A DNA stretch of 8,463 bases from Sporomusa sp. (GCA_029256645.1 JAQSXM010000121.1:1-8463); one strand, 5' to 3'. Counted from the first letter of the stretch, positions 1 to 7,637 are shown. Translations and numbers: made by a program. Notes: generated from the sequence alone by a model not told the origin.

Positions 1-109
1 GGATGTAACCATCCAAAAAAGGACCACCACTGGTATAGACTGTAAGCCTCTTGAGGAATGGGGTTAACGGGGAATCTTCGACACCAGACGATTGATTTGT
101 AAGTTTCAT
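1..109 (-). CDS. MFS transporter, N-terminal fragment (cut by window edge)
   Basis: The first 36 codons of a minus-strand gene start at an ATG (107-109) and run off the window. An AAGGAGG ribosome binding site (117-123 on the complement) lies 7 bases before the start, which fixes it. The peptide begins MKLTNQSSGVEDSPLTPF and continues with a short cytoplasmic lead into SGGPFLDGY. This GG-x-FLDGY stretch at the head of the first membrane helix is typical of metabolite:H+ symporter members of the major facilitator superfamily; that assignment rests on family knowledge and only 36 residues. The gene follows the sigma-54 regulator on the same strand and has its own sigma-54 type promoter, so it may carry a substrate or product linked to the same metabolism. 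Confident of a gene here, moderately confident of the family. Confidence 0.62.
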   Translation of the reverse strand, partial: MKLTNQSSGVEDSPLTPFLKRLTVYTSGGPFLDGYI

Positions 110-160
110 TGTTCAGCCTCCTTATTGTAGAGCCGTATGTTGCCTCATTAATTAATAGTA

Positions 161-178
161 ATGCAAATATTGTGCCAA
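161..178 (-). promoter_or_regulatory. Sigma-54 (-24/-12) promoter of the MFS transporter gene
   Basis: The minus strand reads TTGGCACAATATTTGCAT. The -24 GG (175-176) and the -12 GC (163-164) are separated by exactly 10 bases, matching the TGGCAC-N5-TTGC consensus without a mismatch. The predicted start of transcription is near 151, leaving a leader of about 42 bases before the MFS start codon. A short GGCTAAGCC palindrome at 222-230 is a possible activator site but is weak evidence. The palindromes seen in front of the BCCT gene do not recur here. Confidence 0.75.
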
Positions 179-291
179 ATGCCGTTTTAGAAGCTGAACA
201 GAAGAAGTATGCTCATTTATTGGCTAAGCCGCTCTAAACCCGAAGCTGCTACCTGTTTTTTTAGGGTACAGTGAGAGTCAGGTGGCTTAGT

Positions 292-1758
292 TTATTTTGT
301 ACACTCAGATTTGTAGGTGCTTGATTTAATCCCCAGCTTACGAAGCCGATAATGCAAGTCTTGTCTGGAGATGCCTAATTGCCTGGCACTATCACTTACA
401 TTGCCGTTCGTTAGCTGTAGCATGTTCTGGATTAAATCTGTTTCACACTGCCGCAGGTATTCAACTAAAGGTTGTTCCGGGGGTGTCTTTGCCAACGAGG
501 TATTGTTTGACTTATTTGCCGATAAATTACTGAGCATTCGTTTTACTAAAAAGGCAGGTAAATCTTCCAGGATTACCTCGGTTGCCGTATTTTCAACAAT
601 ACTCATGGCGCTTTCGATAACATGCTCCAGTTCCCGGACATTTCCCGGCCATTTATATAAAGATAACAGCTCTAATAGATCGGGGGAGATTTGATTAATG
701 CTCAAACCCAATTGGTCATTAAAACGGGCAATAAACTCTTTAGCGAGTACAGGTATATCCTCGGCGCGTTGTCTTAATGGCGGGATATGTAAAACTACCG
801 GTGTCAAACGGTAGAGGAGGTCATCGCGGAAAGAACCAGTACTTGTTGCTTCGTATAGATTCTGGTTAGTTGCACTGATTATACGGCAGTTGATCTTACG
901 CTCAGTTTTGTCACCGAGTCGCCGAACCCTTTTATCCTGCAATAAACGCAACAGCTTTGCCTGCAGGTGAACACTCAATGAATTAATTTCATCCAAAAAC
1001 AAGGTGCCATTTTCAGCCTGCTCACACAACCCGGGGGCATCAATAGCACCAGAGAAGGCACCTTTTACTGTACCCATGAGCAGGCTTTCCATCAGTGTCT
1101 CAGGGATAGCGGCACAGTTGACAGCGATAAAAGGGCGGGCACTGTAGGCGCTTGCATTATGGATTCCCTGGGCAAATAGTTCTTTTCCAGTACCGGTTTC
1201 TCCATAAATCATTACAGTCGAGGCGGTTGCGGCAATTCTGCGGGCCTGTTTAATCGCTTGTTTGATTAAAGGGCTGATGCCGACAATATCATCAAGTGTA
1301 AAACTAGTGCCGTTGGGCCGGTTTTTTGATTTATTCTGGCCAAAGCAGTTTACAACCTTTGTTAACAGCTCATTAATGGAGGGGATATCCCGGTTAATGG
1401 AATACACAGCAGTAAGCTCGCCATTTTCAAAGAAAGGGTAAGAATTATAAACAATATCGACCTTTTTTCCGGTATATAAATGATAGGTCATGTACTGTTC
1501 TAATAGCGGTTTTTTACTTTGCAGCACTGCCATGCGCTGGAGATTCTCCAGTGGTAACGAATAAACATCTACATCTTTCTTGCCTAGCATATTCTGCCGT
1601 TTGGTGGCTTCAATTTTTTCAAACGCCTGGTTATAAATCAGAATGGTTCCATCTTTATTTGCCGCATACACACCTTCTGATATCGCGTCAATAATTTCGT
1701 GCAATAACCGGTTCTCGCGAGTTAATTCATCCAGATTTTTTTGCTTATTTTCAAGCAT
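292..1758 (-). CDS. Sigma-54-dependent transcriptional activator (PAS, AAA+, Fis-type HTH)
   Basis: This 488-residue enhancer-binding protein is presumed to activate the divergent sigma-54 promoter of the amine operon. Residues 1-20 look like a short coiled coil. Residues about 20-125 form a PAS-type sensor (EIIDAISEGVYAANKDG onwards), so the signal is probably a small molecule. The AAA+ domain spans about 157-385, with Walker A GETGTGKE (186-193), the sigma-54 contact loop as GAFSGA (233-238) instead of the usual GAFTGA, Walker B LFLDE (253-257) and the arginine-finger segment FRDDLLYR (310-317). The C-terminus (about 450-477, NVSDSARQLGISRQDLHYRL) is a Fis-type helix-turn-helix. The LLMGTVKGAF form of the loop resembles the RocR-like branch. 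The ribosome binding site (AAGGGGTGG, about 10-14 bases upstream of the ATG) is weakly spaced. No receiver domain is present, so phosphorelay control is unlikely. The ligand is unknown. Confidence 0.93.
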   Translation of the reverse strand: MLENKQKNLDELTRENRLLHEIIDAISEGVYAANKDGTILIYNQAFEKIEATKRQNMLGKKDVDVYSLPLENLQRMAVLQSKKPLLEQYMTYHLYTGKKVDIVYNSYPFFENGELTAVYSINRDIPSINELLTKVVNCFGQNKSKNRPNGTSFTLDDIVGISPLIKQAIKQARRIAATASTVMIYGETGTGKELFAQGIHNASAYSARPFIAVNCAAIPETLMESLLMGTVKGAFSGAIDAPGLCEQAENGTLFLDEINSLSVHLQAKLLRLLQDKRVRRLGDKTERKINCRIISATNQNLYEATSTGSFRDDLLYRLTPVVLHIPPLRQRAEDIPVLAKEFIARFNDQLGLSINQISPDLLELLSLYKWPGNVRELEHVIESAMSIVENTATEVILEDLPAFLVKRMLSNLSANKSNNTSLAKTPPEQPLVEYLRQCETDLIQNMLQLTNGNVSDSARQLGISRQDLHYRLRKLGIKSSTYKSECTK

Positions 1759-1801
1759 ATGGAGATAACCACCCCTTCATTGTACAGCGTATATAGTTTA
1801 G

Positions 1802-1820
1802 CAGAAAAGAATTCTTTCAG
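1802..1820. promoter_or_regulatory. Degenerate copy of the GTGAAAAGA palindrome
   Basis: This stretch, centred near 1811, aligns to the two better palindromes with about 13 of 18 half-site positions matching (CAGAAAAGA on the left, TTCTTTCAG on the right). It abuts the perfect palindrome, 18 bp centre to centre. It could be a low-affinity third operator or a chance match in an A/T-rich tract. Confidence 0.3.
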
Positions 1821-1839
1821 TGAAAAGATTCTTTTCACT
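1819..1839. promoter_or_regulatory. Perfect 21-bp palindrome, likely enhancer (UAS) of the sigma-54 activator
   Basis: The left arm AGTGAAAAGA is followed by one central base (T1829) and its exact reverse complement, so all 10 arm pairs match. It lies about 204 bp upstream of the predicted BCCT transcription start and about 60-80 bp upstream of the regulator start codon. That is within the usual range for a sigma-54 enhancer and also suits autoregulation. Assigning it to this regulator is inference from position, dyad symmetry and the matching site at 1880-1898. Confidence 0.65.
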
Positions 1840-1879
1840 TGAGTATAAGTCCAGTCAATGCACTACTTTTCTTAAATAG

Positions 1880-1898
1880 GTGAAAAGAATTTCTTCAC
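1880..1898. promoter_or_regulatory. Second, imperfect GTGAAAAGA palindrome, likely second UAS
   Basis: The left arm GTGAAAAGA is identical to that of the 1819-1839 site. The right arm TTTCTTCAC differs from the ideal TCTTTTCAC at two positions. The centre (1889) is exactly 60 bp from the first site, close to six helical turns, which would place the two on nearly the same DNA face. It lies about 144 bp upstream of the predicted BCCT transcription start. Paired sites like this usually serve cooperative binding and oligomer assembly of enhancer-binding proteins. Confidence 0.6.
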
Positions 1899-1941
1899 TG
1901 ATGGACAAAATGGCATTGGATTAAGGATAATAGCCTTTGGG

Positions 1942-1980
1942 AAAAATAGTGAGATTTTTCGCAAGAATCTTACTATTTTT
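1942..1980. repeat. Long AT-rich inverted repeat upstream of the sigma-54 promoter
   Basis: The arms AAAAATAGT (1942-1950) and ACTATTTTT (1972-1980) are perfect complements. After one G-T position, a further inner stem pairs GA.ATT-type bases from 1952 to 1959 with 1963 to 1970, with one wobble. As RNA it would fold into a hairpin followed by a U-rich arm, resembling a weak intrinsic terminator on either strand. As DNA it could be a protein site between the enhancers and the promoter. It ends 27 bases before the -24 element. Its function is not established. Confidence 0.5.
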
Positions 1981-2006
1981 GGCATATTGCTGCCAACCGG
2001 CGATAA

Positions 2007-2021
2007 TGGCACAAGAATTGC
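2007..2021 (+). promoter_or_regulatory. Sigma-54 (-24/-12) promoter of the amine operon
   Basis: The sequence TGGCACAAGAATTGC matches TGGCAC-N5-TTGC exactly. GG (2008-2009) and GC (2020-2021) are separated by 10 bases. Transcription should start near 2033, giving an untranslated leader of about 93 bases before the BCCT gene. With the divergent sigma-54 activator gene and upstream palindromes, the regulatory set is complete. A nearby TTGGCATATTGC (1979-1990) has the wrong GG-to-GC spacing and is not taken as a promoter. Confidence 0.88.
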
Positions 2022-2125
2022 GATATTGAATGGCGTATGAGTTTGCCGCTTGATTTTAATGGGGAGGGGGACAATTAGACAACTGGAAGCCAGGCTAATC
2101 AAATTGTAGATAGGAGGGTCGTGCA

Positions 2126-3724
2126 ATGAGTACAGAGGGAAAAAAGATTGATCAAATGTTATTTTGGCCTCCGTTATTGCTGGTTGCCGTCATATGTGGC
2201 GCAATTATTATGAATCCTGAGGCTGGGACTAACGCCGTAAACAACGTGTTCTCCTTTTTAACCGGTCAAATGGGCTGGACATATGAAATCTTTGTCCTGG
2301 CGAATTTGGGGGTAGTGCTATATTTTATATTTGGTAAGTTTGCCAATAAGAGATTTGGCGGTGAGAAACCGGAATTTAGCACACTGAGTTGGTTAGGGAT
2401 GCTTTTTTCCGCAGGTACCTCTGCTGCTATCGTATATTGGAGTCCGATTGAATTTTACTTTTATCTCACAGCTCCTCCTTTCGGTTTAGAGCCGATGTCA
2501 CCGCAGGCTACCGCATTAGCTACTGCGTATCCCCTGTTCCACTGGGGACCAAGCAGTTATGCCCTGTATGTCGGGGTTGGTGTGGTATTTGGATATCTGT
2601 TCTTTGTGCAGGGGAAGGAGGTTTTCCGGCCAAGCACAGCCTGTGAAGCGATGCTTGGTAAACATGCCAATGGCTATTTGGGCAAAGCCATTGATATCTT
2701 CTATATGGTTGGGATTATTGCCGGGATCAGTACGTCTGTTGGTCTGGGAACGCCGCTGCTGAGTGAGGTTATTACCAAGATCACCGGCATTCCCCACACG
2801 CTGGGGCTGGATGCAAGTATTCTTGTTATTTGGACAGTCATTATTGGCATTAGTGTGTATGGGGGATTGGACAAAGGAATCAGACAATTAAGTGATTTTA
2901 GAAACTGGTTAGGTTTTGCCTTATTGGCTTATGTTTTACTAGTCGGGCCGACTGCGTTTATGTTTAATAATTTCTTTGATAGCCTGGGAGTTATGTTTAA
3001 CAACTACTTTAGAATGAGCCTCTATACTGACCCGATCCAGAAATCAGGATTTCCGCAAGGCTGGACAATATTTTATTTTGCCTGGTTTATCGCTTTCGCT
3101 TTAAGCACAGGCATCTATCTGGCGAGAATCTCAAGAGGAAGAACAGTACGGGAATTCACACTGGGGGCTACCTTCTCCGGGATTACCTGTGTCTACACCT
3201 ACTTTATGGTCTTTGGCAACTATACAATGGATTTGCAAGCCAGAGGTGTGTTAAATCTCGCAGAAATTGTGAAGACCCAGGGCGTGCCGCGCGCGATTGT
3301 GGAAATATTTGCGACACTGCCTTTTGCCTCAATTATCTTACCGGTCATTTTAGTGTTGCTGTTTATCTCTACGGCAACTGTCATTAATAGTATAGCATAT
3401 ACACTTGCTATGGTAACTACTGAAAAACTAAAAGCAGGTGAAGAGCCTGCCAAATGGAACCGGGTGTTCTGGGCGCTGGTTTTAGGCGGTCTTTCGTTAA
3501 CACTGATATTCCTGGGCGGGATGAAACCACTGCAGGCCGCAGCGGTCGCCGGATCTTTTCCGACGATGTTTATCATGGCGATTATCCTGATCGGGTTTAT
3601 TAAAAAGGCAGGCAAGGAATGGGATGTAGCGGACGGGACAAAGGCTGCTGAAGTAACCGAAACACTGACAGGCAAAGAGCAGAACAGTCCTGTTACTCCG
3701 GAAGCTGTAAATTTCAAAGCATAA
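2126..3724 (+). CDS. BCCT-family (CaiT-like) quaternary amine transporter
   Basis: This 532-residue inner-membrane transporter of the betaine/carnitine/choline family is about the usual length with about 12 hydrophobic segments. An AGGAGG site lies 8 bases before the ATG. Family hallmarks are HWGPSSYALY (139-148), GGLDKGIRQLSDFRNWL (246-262) and GWTIFYFAWFIAF (312-324) followed by ARISRGRTVREF (333-344). From a remembered E. coli CaiT sequence, long stretches correspond, such as the PPFGLEP, GIPHTL.LDA and YTDPI.K.GFPQGWT segments. Arg259 falls at the CaiT Arg262 position that replaces the second sodium ion, which suggests sodium-independent exchange. The aromatic substrate cage keeps Trp320 but has Phe112, Phe321 and Phe324 where CaiT has Tyr114, Trp324 and Tyr327. 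As first gene of the methyltransferase operon it should supply the amine substrate. The exact substrate and the exchange mechanism are inferred. Confidence 0.93.
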   Translation: MSTEGKKIDQMLFWPPLLLVAVICGAIIMNPEAGTNAVNNVFSFLTGQMGWTYEIFVLANLGVVLYFIFGKFANKRFGGEKPEFSTLSWLGMLFSAGTSAAIVYWSPIEFYFYLTAPPFGLEPMSPQATALATAYPLFHWGPSSYALYVGVGVVFGYLFFVQGKEVFRPSTACEAMLGKHANGYLGKAIDIFYMVGIIAGISTSVGLGTPLLSEVITKITGIPHTLGLDASILVIWTVIIGISVYGGLDKGIRQLSDFRNWLGFALLAYVLLVGPTAFMFNNFFDSLGVMFNNYFRMSLYTDPIQKSGFPQGWTIFYFAWFIAFALSTGIYLARISRGRTVREFTLGATFSGITCVYTYFMVFGNYTMDLQARGVLNLAEIVKTQGVPRAIVEIFATLPFASIILPVILVLLFISTATVINSIAYTLAMVTTEKLKAGEEPAKWNRVFWALVLGGLSLTLIFLGGMKPLQAAAVAGSFPTMFIMAIILIGFIKKAGKEWDVADGTKAAEVTETLTGKEQNSPVTPEAVNFKA

Positions 3725-4675
<951 letters not shown>

Positions 4676-4695
4676 CCGTGGGGCTCTGCCCCCGG
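4676..4695 (+). other. GC-rich hairpin in the gap between the two methyltransferase genes
   Basis: GGGGC (4680-4684) and GCCCC (4688-4692) can pair around a three-base loop, with a possible outer CC/GG extension (4676-4677 with 4694-4695). It begins just after the stop codon of the MtrH-like gene. No run of T follows, so it is unlikely to be a full terminator. It may stabilise or punctuate the polycistronic message, or be a copy of a dispersed GC-rich repeat. Confidence 0.45.
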
Positions 4696-4731
4696 TAAAT
4701 ATAGTGACAATAATGAAAAGAGGTGTTGGCA

Positions 4732-6159
4732 ATGTTACCTAAATTTAATGTATTAACACCTGAGCAGGTGAATCAGGTACATGAGCAGAGCATGAAGATT
4801 CTGCGCGAAATTGGTGTGGAATTCTCATACCAGCCGGCTCTTGATGTACTAAAGGCTAAAGGCCAGCGAGTAGAAGGGCAGCGGGTTTATTTTCAAAGAC
4901 AGTTTGTCGAAGAACAGGTGGCAAAAGCTCCTGCCGAATTTACGCTCCACGCACGTAACCCGCAAAACAATCTGGTAGTTGGCGGCGAGAATATTATCTT
5001 TATGCCTGGCTATGGCGCGCCATTTATCCACGAAGCAGATGGCAAACGGCGCAACTCAACTATGGCGGACTTTGATAATTTCGTTAAGCTGTCGCAACTG
5101 AGTCCGAACATGCATATGACAGGCGGAAATTCCGCAGAGCCCAATGATATTGCTGATTCAATCAGGCATTTGAAGATGGCTTATAGTTCAATCATCCATT
5201 CGGATAAGTGCTTTATGGGCAGTGCGTCTGGTTATGATAAAGCCCAGGACAATATCGAAATGGCAGCCATTCTCTTTGGCGGTAAAGACGTTATCAGGAA
5301 AAATCCAGCCTTGATTTGCCTTATCAACTCGGTTACCCCGTTAAAATATGATGACCGCATGCTGGGAGCCCTGATGGCTTATGCCGAGGCCGGTCAAGCC
5401 ATGGTAATTGCCTCCCTGGTTATGGCTGGCTCAACAGGACCGGCTACTATGGCCGGCGCGTTAGCCCTGCAGAATGCTGAGGTTTTGGCCGGAATCACCC
5501 TGGCACAGAGCATTAATCCGGGTACTCCGGTGGTTTACGGATCAACATCAGCCATCACCGATATGCAGACAGGCTCACTGTCCATCGGTAATCCGGAAGG
5601 GGCGTTATTTACTTCTGCCAGTGCCCAGCTGGCAAGAACTTACCGGGTTCCCAGCCGGGGCGGCGGCGGGTTGAGCGATGCCAAGATTGTCGACGCCCAG
5701 GCCGGATACGAATCAATGATGACACTGATGGCAGCCAGTGTGTCAGGGATCAATTTCGTTTTGCATACAGCAGGGATACTGCAATATTTTATGGCTATGT
5801 CATATGAAAAATTTATCGTAGATGACGAGATCGCCGGTATGATCTTACGGTATCTGAAAGGCATTGAATTCTCTGATGACAAGTTTGCTTTTGATGTGAT
5901 CGCCAAAGTCGGACCGGGTGGGCATTTCCTTACCCAGAAACATACCAGGCAAAATCATGCCAAAGAGCTCAGGCAGGCAACACTTAGTGACCGGTTGTCA
6001 TATGACGGCTGGGGGAAAGAGAAGCTGGACACTAACCAGCGGGCAGAGAGAAAATGGAAAACGATGCTGGCTGAATATCAAGAGCCGGCACTTGATAGCA
6101 ATGTCAAACAGGCTTTACAAGCTTTCATAGAAAAGAGAATTGCTGAAATGAAAAACTAG
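4732..6159 (+). CDS. MttB-superfamily (non-pyrrolysine) trimethylamine/quaternary amine:corrinoid methyltransferase
   Basis: This 475-residue cytoplasmic protein should transfer a methyl group from a quaternary amine to the Co(I) corrinoid protein encoded next. The N-terminal LTPEQVNQVHEQSMKILREIG (8-28), GSTSAITDMQTGSLSIGNPE (270-289), GGGLSDAKIVDAQAGYE (311-327) and the C-terminal GPGGHFLTQKHT (394-405) with DRLSYDGW (420-427) are typical of the MttB family. The reading frame is open throughout with no internal TAG, so it belongs to the pyrrolysine-free branch that includes MtgB (glycine betaine), MtcB (carnitine) and MtpB (proline betaine); those names come from family knowledge. I chose the ATG at 4732, with AGAGG 8-9 bases upstream. 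An in-frame GTG at 4723 falls inside the ribosome binding site. The substrate cannot be read from the sequence; the transporter suggests a carnitine- or betaine-like compound. Confidence 0.92.
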   Translation: MLPKFNVLTPEQVNQVHEQSMKILREIGVEFSYQPALDVLKAKGQRVEGQRVYFQRQFVEEQVAKAPAEFTLHARNPQNNLVVGGENIIFMPGYGAPFIHEADGKRRNSTMADFDNFVKLSQLSPNMHMTGGNSAEPNDIADSIRHLKMAYSSIIHSDKCFMGSASGYDKAQDNIEMAAILFGGKDVIRKNPALICLINSVTPLKYDDRMLGALMAYAEAGQAMVIASLVMAGSTGPATMAGALALQNAEVLAGITLAQSINPGTPVVYGSTSAITDMQTGSLSIGNPEGALFTSASAQLARTYRVPSRGGGGLSDAKIVDAQAGYESMMTLMAASVSGINFVLHTAGILQYFMAMSYEKFIVDDEIAGMILRYLKGIEFSDDKFAFDVIAKVGPGGHFLTQKHTRQNHAKELRQATLSDRLSYDGWGKEKLDTNQRAERKWKTMLAEYQEPALDSNVKQALQAFIEKRIAEMKN

Positions 6160-6219
6160 CTGAGACTTCTGCCACAGTGCCTGACAATACAAATCAGAAG
6201 ACTAATGGAGGTATTTATT

Positions 6220-6867
6220 ATGAGTGAAATATTTGAAAACCTAAAGCAAGCTATTCTCGATGGTGATGAAGACCTGGTAGCTGAATATGCCCAGCAGGTT
6301 ATTGATGAGAAGATTGATCCGGTTGCCGCGATTGAAAAAGGGCTTATTAAGGGCATTGAAGAGCTTGGGGCAAAGTGGAAAGCCGGGGAGGCCTTCTTGC
6401 CTGATGTCATGATGGCTGCAGATGCTCTTAAAGTCGGTCTTGATATGCTAGAGCCGGTTATTGCCGAATCAGGCGCTACCGGCGGCGAGCCCAAAGGCAG
6501 GATTGTCGTCGGTCAGGTAGCCGGTGATATTCACGATATTGGCAAAAATATTGTGGGTGCGATGATGACTGCGGCCGGATACAAAGTATATGATATTGGT
6601 ATAGACCAACCGGCAGAAAACTTTTTGGCGAAAGCCGAAGAGGTAGGGGCCAGCATCATTGCCGCAGGGGCCTTGCTGACTACTACTATGGCTGCCCAGA
6701 AGAATATTATTGAGTATCTCAAATCAAAGAATGTGCGTGAAAAATATAGGGTTATGATCGGCGGTGGCCCTACGAGCCAGGCCTTTGCTGATGACATCGG
6801 TGCTGATGCCTGGGCCGAGACTGCTGATGAAGCCGTTACCCTGTGTGATAAACTGATTGCCGGATAA
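6220..6867 (+). CDS. Corrinoid protein (MttC/MtgC type, B12-binding)
   Basis: This 215-residue cytoplasmic protein is the methyl shuttle between the two methyltransferases. Residues 1-85 form the helical cap domain (MSEIFENLKQAILDGDEDLV onwards), with FLPDVMMAADA at 59-69. Residues about 92-215 form the Rossmann-like cobalamin domain. The base-off/His-on signature DxHxxG is present as GDIHDIGKNI (102-111), with His105 as the lower cobalt ligand. The downstream signatures ALLTTTM (151-157) and GGGPTS (181-186) also fit. I chose the ATG at 6220, which has GGAGG 8 bases upstream; the in-frame ATG at 6205 overlaps that site. The gene lies 60 bases after the MttB-like gene and is followed by a terminator, so it ends the operon. 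No reductive activase follows. Confidence 0.95.
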   Translation: MSEIFENLKQAILDGDEDLVAEYAQQVIDEKIDPVAAIEKGLIKGIEELGAKWKAGEAFLPDVMMAADALKVGLDMLEPVIAESGATGGEPKGRIVVGQVAGDIHDIGKNIVGAMMTAAGYKVYDIGIDQPAENFLAKAEEVGASIIAAGALLTTTMAAQKNIIEYLKSKNVREKYRVMIGGGPTSQAFADDIGADAWAETADEAVTLCDKLIAG

Positions 6868-6883
6868 GCATAGAATAAAAAAG

Positions 6884-6925
6884 CTGGTCTCATCCCTTCT
6901 TATTCGCCGGGGTGAGGCCAGTTTT
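6884..6925 (+). terminator. Rho-independent terminator of the amine operon
   Basis: A 13-pair stem joins CTGGTCTCATCCC (6884-6896) to GGGGTGAGGCCAG (6909-6921), with G-U pairs at two positions and a 12-base loop. TTTT (6922-6925) follows directly. It begins 16 bases after the corrinoid protein stop codon. A run of A (6877-6882) before the stem could also support termination on the other strand. Confidence 0.88.
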
Positions 6926-7014
6926 CTATCGTTATAGTTATATCTCAGTTTACCGGAAATACTAATTTGTGGCTGTGGTAAGTAATTATTACATAGTGGG
7001 GGCTAAGATAAGTA

Positions 7015-7608
7015 ATGCCGATAGAAGTGACGGCGGTGCTGAGCAATCTGAGTAATTATGGCTATGCGGCTGTATGTGCGGCAATGCTGCTGACCGGTGT
7101 GGGAGTGCCTTTGCCTGGTGAATTAACATTGGGTTTTACCGGCTATTTAGTGTTTAGCAGCCAGTTAGACTTGATTCCAGCCATCGCGGCCACCACGGCA
7201 GGAGATTTGCTGGGGGCTATGATTAGTTACGGTATCGGCTTTTTTGCCAGAGCAAGGATCATCACCCAATATGTCCGGTTTCTCATGCCGTCTGAGTCAA
7301 AGCTGGCAAGGATAACGCAATGGCTTGAGCAATATGGTATTTTGGCGTTGGTATTCGGCAGACTTCTGCCTGTTGTCCGTGGTGCTATTCCCCTGCCTGC
7401 AGGCTTTGTGCACATGAATGTTAAGTCGTATATTCTGAGTAACCTTGTGAGTTCAGTGATTTGGTGCAGTGCCCTCATCTATTTAGGCATGGGGATGGGG
7501 CATAATTGGCCGCTGTTATCAGGTTTAGCAAAAGATGCCGGTCTGGTAATTGCAGGAACACTGGTTTTGGTCCTGGCCGTATGGTATTTAACCCGCAGTC
7601 ATAAATAA
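7015..7608 (+). CDS. DedA-family (SNARE-associated/VTT domain) membrane protein
   Basis: This 197-residue integral membrane protein has the DedA layout. The re-entrant N-terminal part contains GVGVPLPGELTLGFTGYL (28-45), and Asp64 in the next helix (TTAGDLLGA) is typical. The signature FGRLLPVVRGAIPLPAG (114-130) contains Arg116, Pro119 and Arg122. A C-terminal helix spans about 176-192 and a basic tail TRSHK follows. DedA proteins are linked to undecaprenyl-phosphate or phospholipid flipping and to proton-motive-force homeostasis; which lipid applies here is not visible. A GTGGGGG ribosome binding site lies about 12 bases upstream, somewhat far. The gene follows the operon terminator and appears functionally separate from the methyltransferase module. 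I see no convincing promoter in 6926-7014. Confidence 0.9.
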   Translation: MPIEVTAVLSNLSNYGYAAVCAAMLLTGVGVPLPGELTLGFTGYLVFSSQLDLIPAIAATTAGDLLGAMISYGIGFFARARIITQYVRFLMPSESKLARITQWLEQYGILALVFGRLLPVVRGAIPLPAGFVHMNVKSYILSNLVSSVIWCSALIYLGMGMGHNWPLLSGLAKDAGLVIAGTLVLVLAVWYLTRSHK

Positions 7609-7637
7609 TATGTTAATATAAATATAATATAAACACA

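Noticed and set aside
231..291. Possible terminator after the regulator gene on the minus strand
   Set aside because: Only a five-base ACCTG/CAGGT pairing with a long loop is present, and no T-run follows in the direction of transcription.
1979..1990. Second possible sigma-54 promoter TTGGCATATTGC
   Set aside because: GG and GC are separated by only 6 bases, not the required 10.
1872..2126. 84-residue open frame on the minus strand in the divergent intergenic region
   Set aside because: It runs across the sigma-54 promoter, the inverted repeat and the second palindrome, has no family resemblance and its start overlaps the BCCT start codon.
6163..6203. Weak inverted repeat CTTCTG/CAGAAG between the MttB-like and corrinoid genes
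   Set aside because: Six perfect pairs with a loop of more than 20 bases is little better than chance, and there is no T-run.
6205..6219. Upstream ATG start for the corrinoid protein
   Set aside because: The codon lies within the ATGGAGG ribosome binding site of the ATG at 6220.
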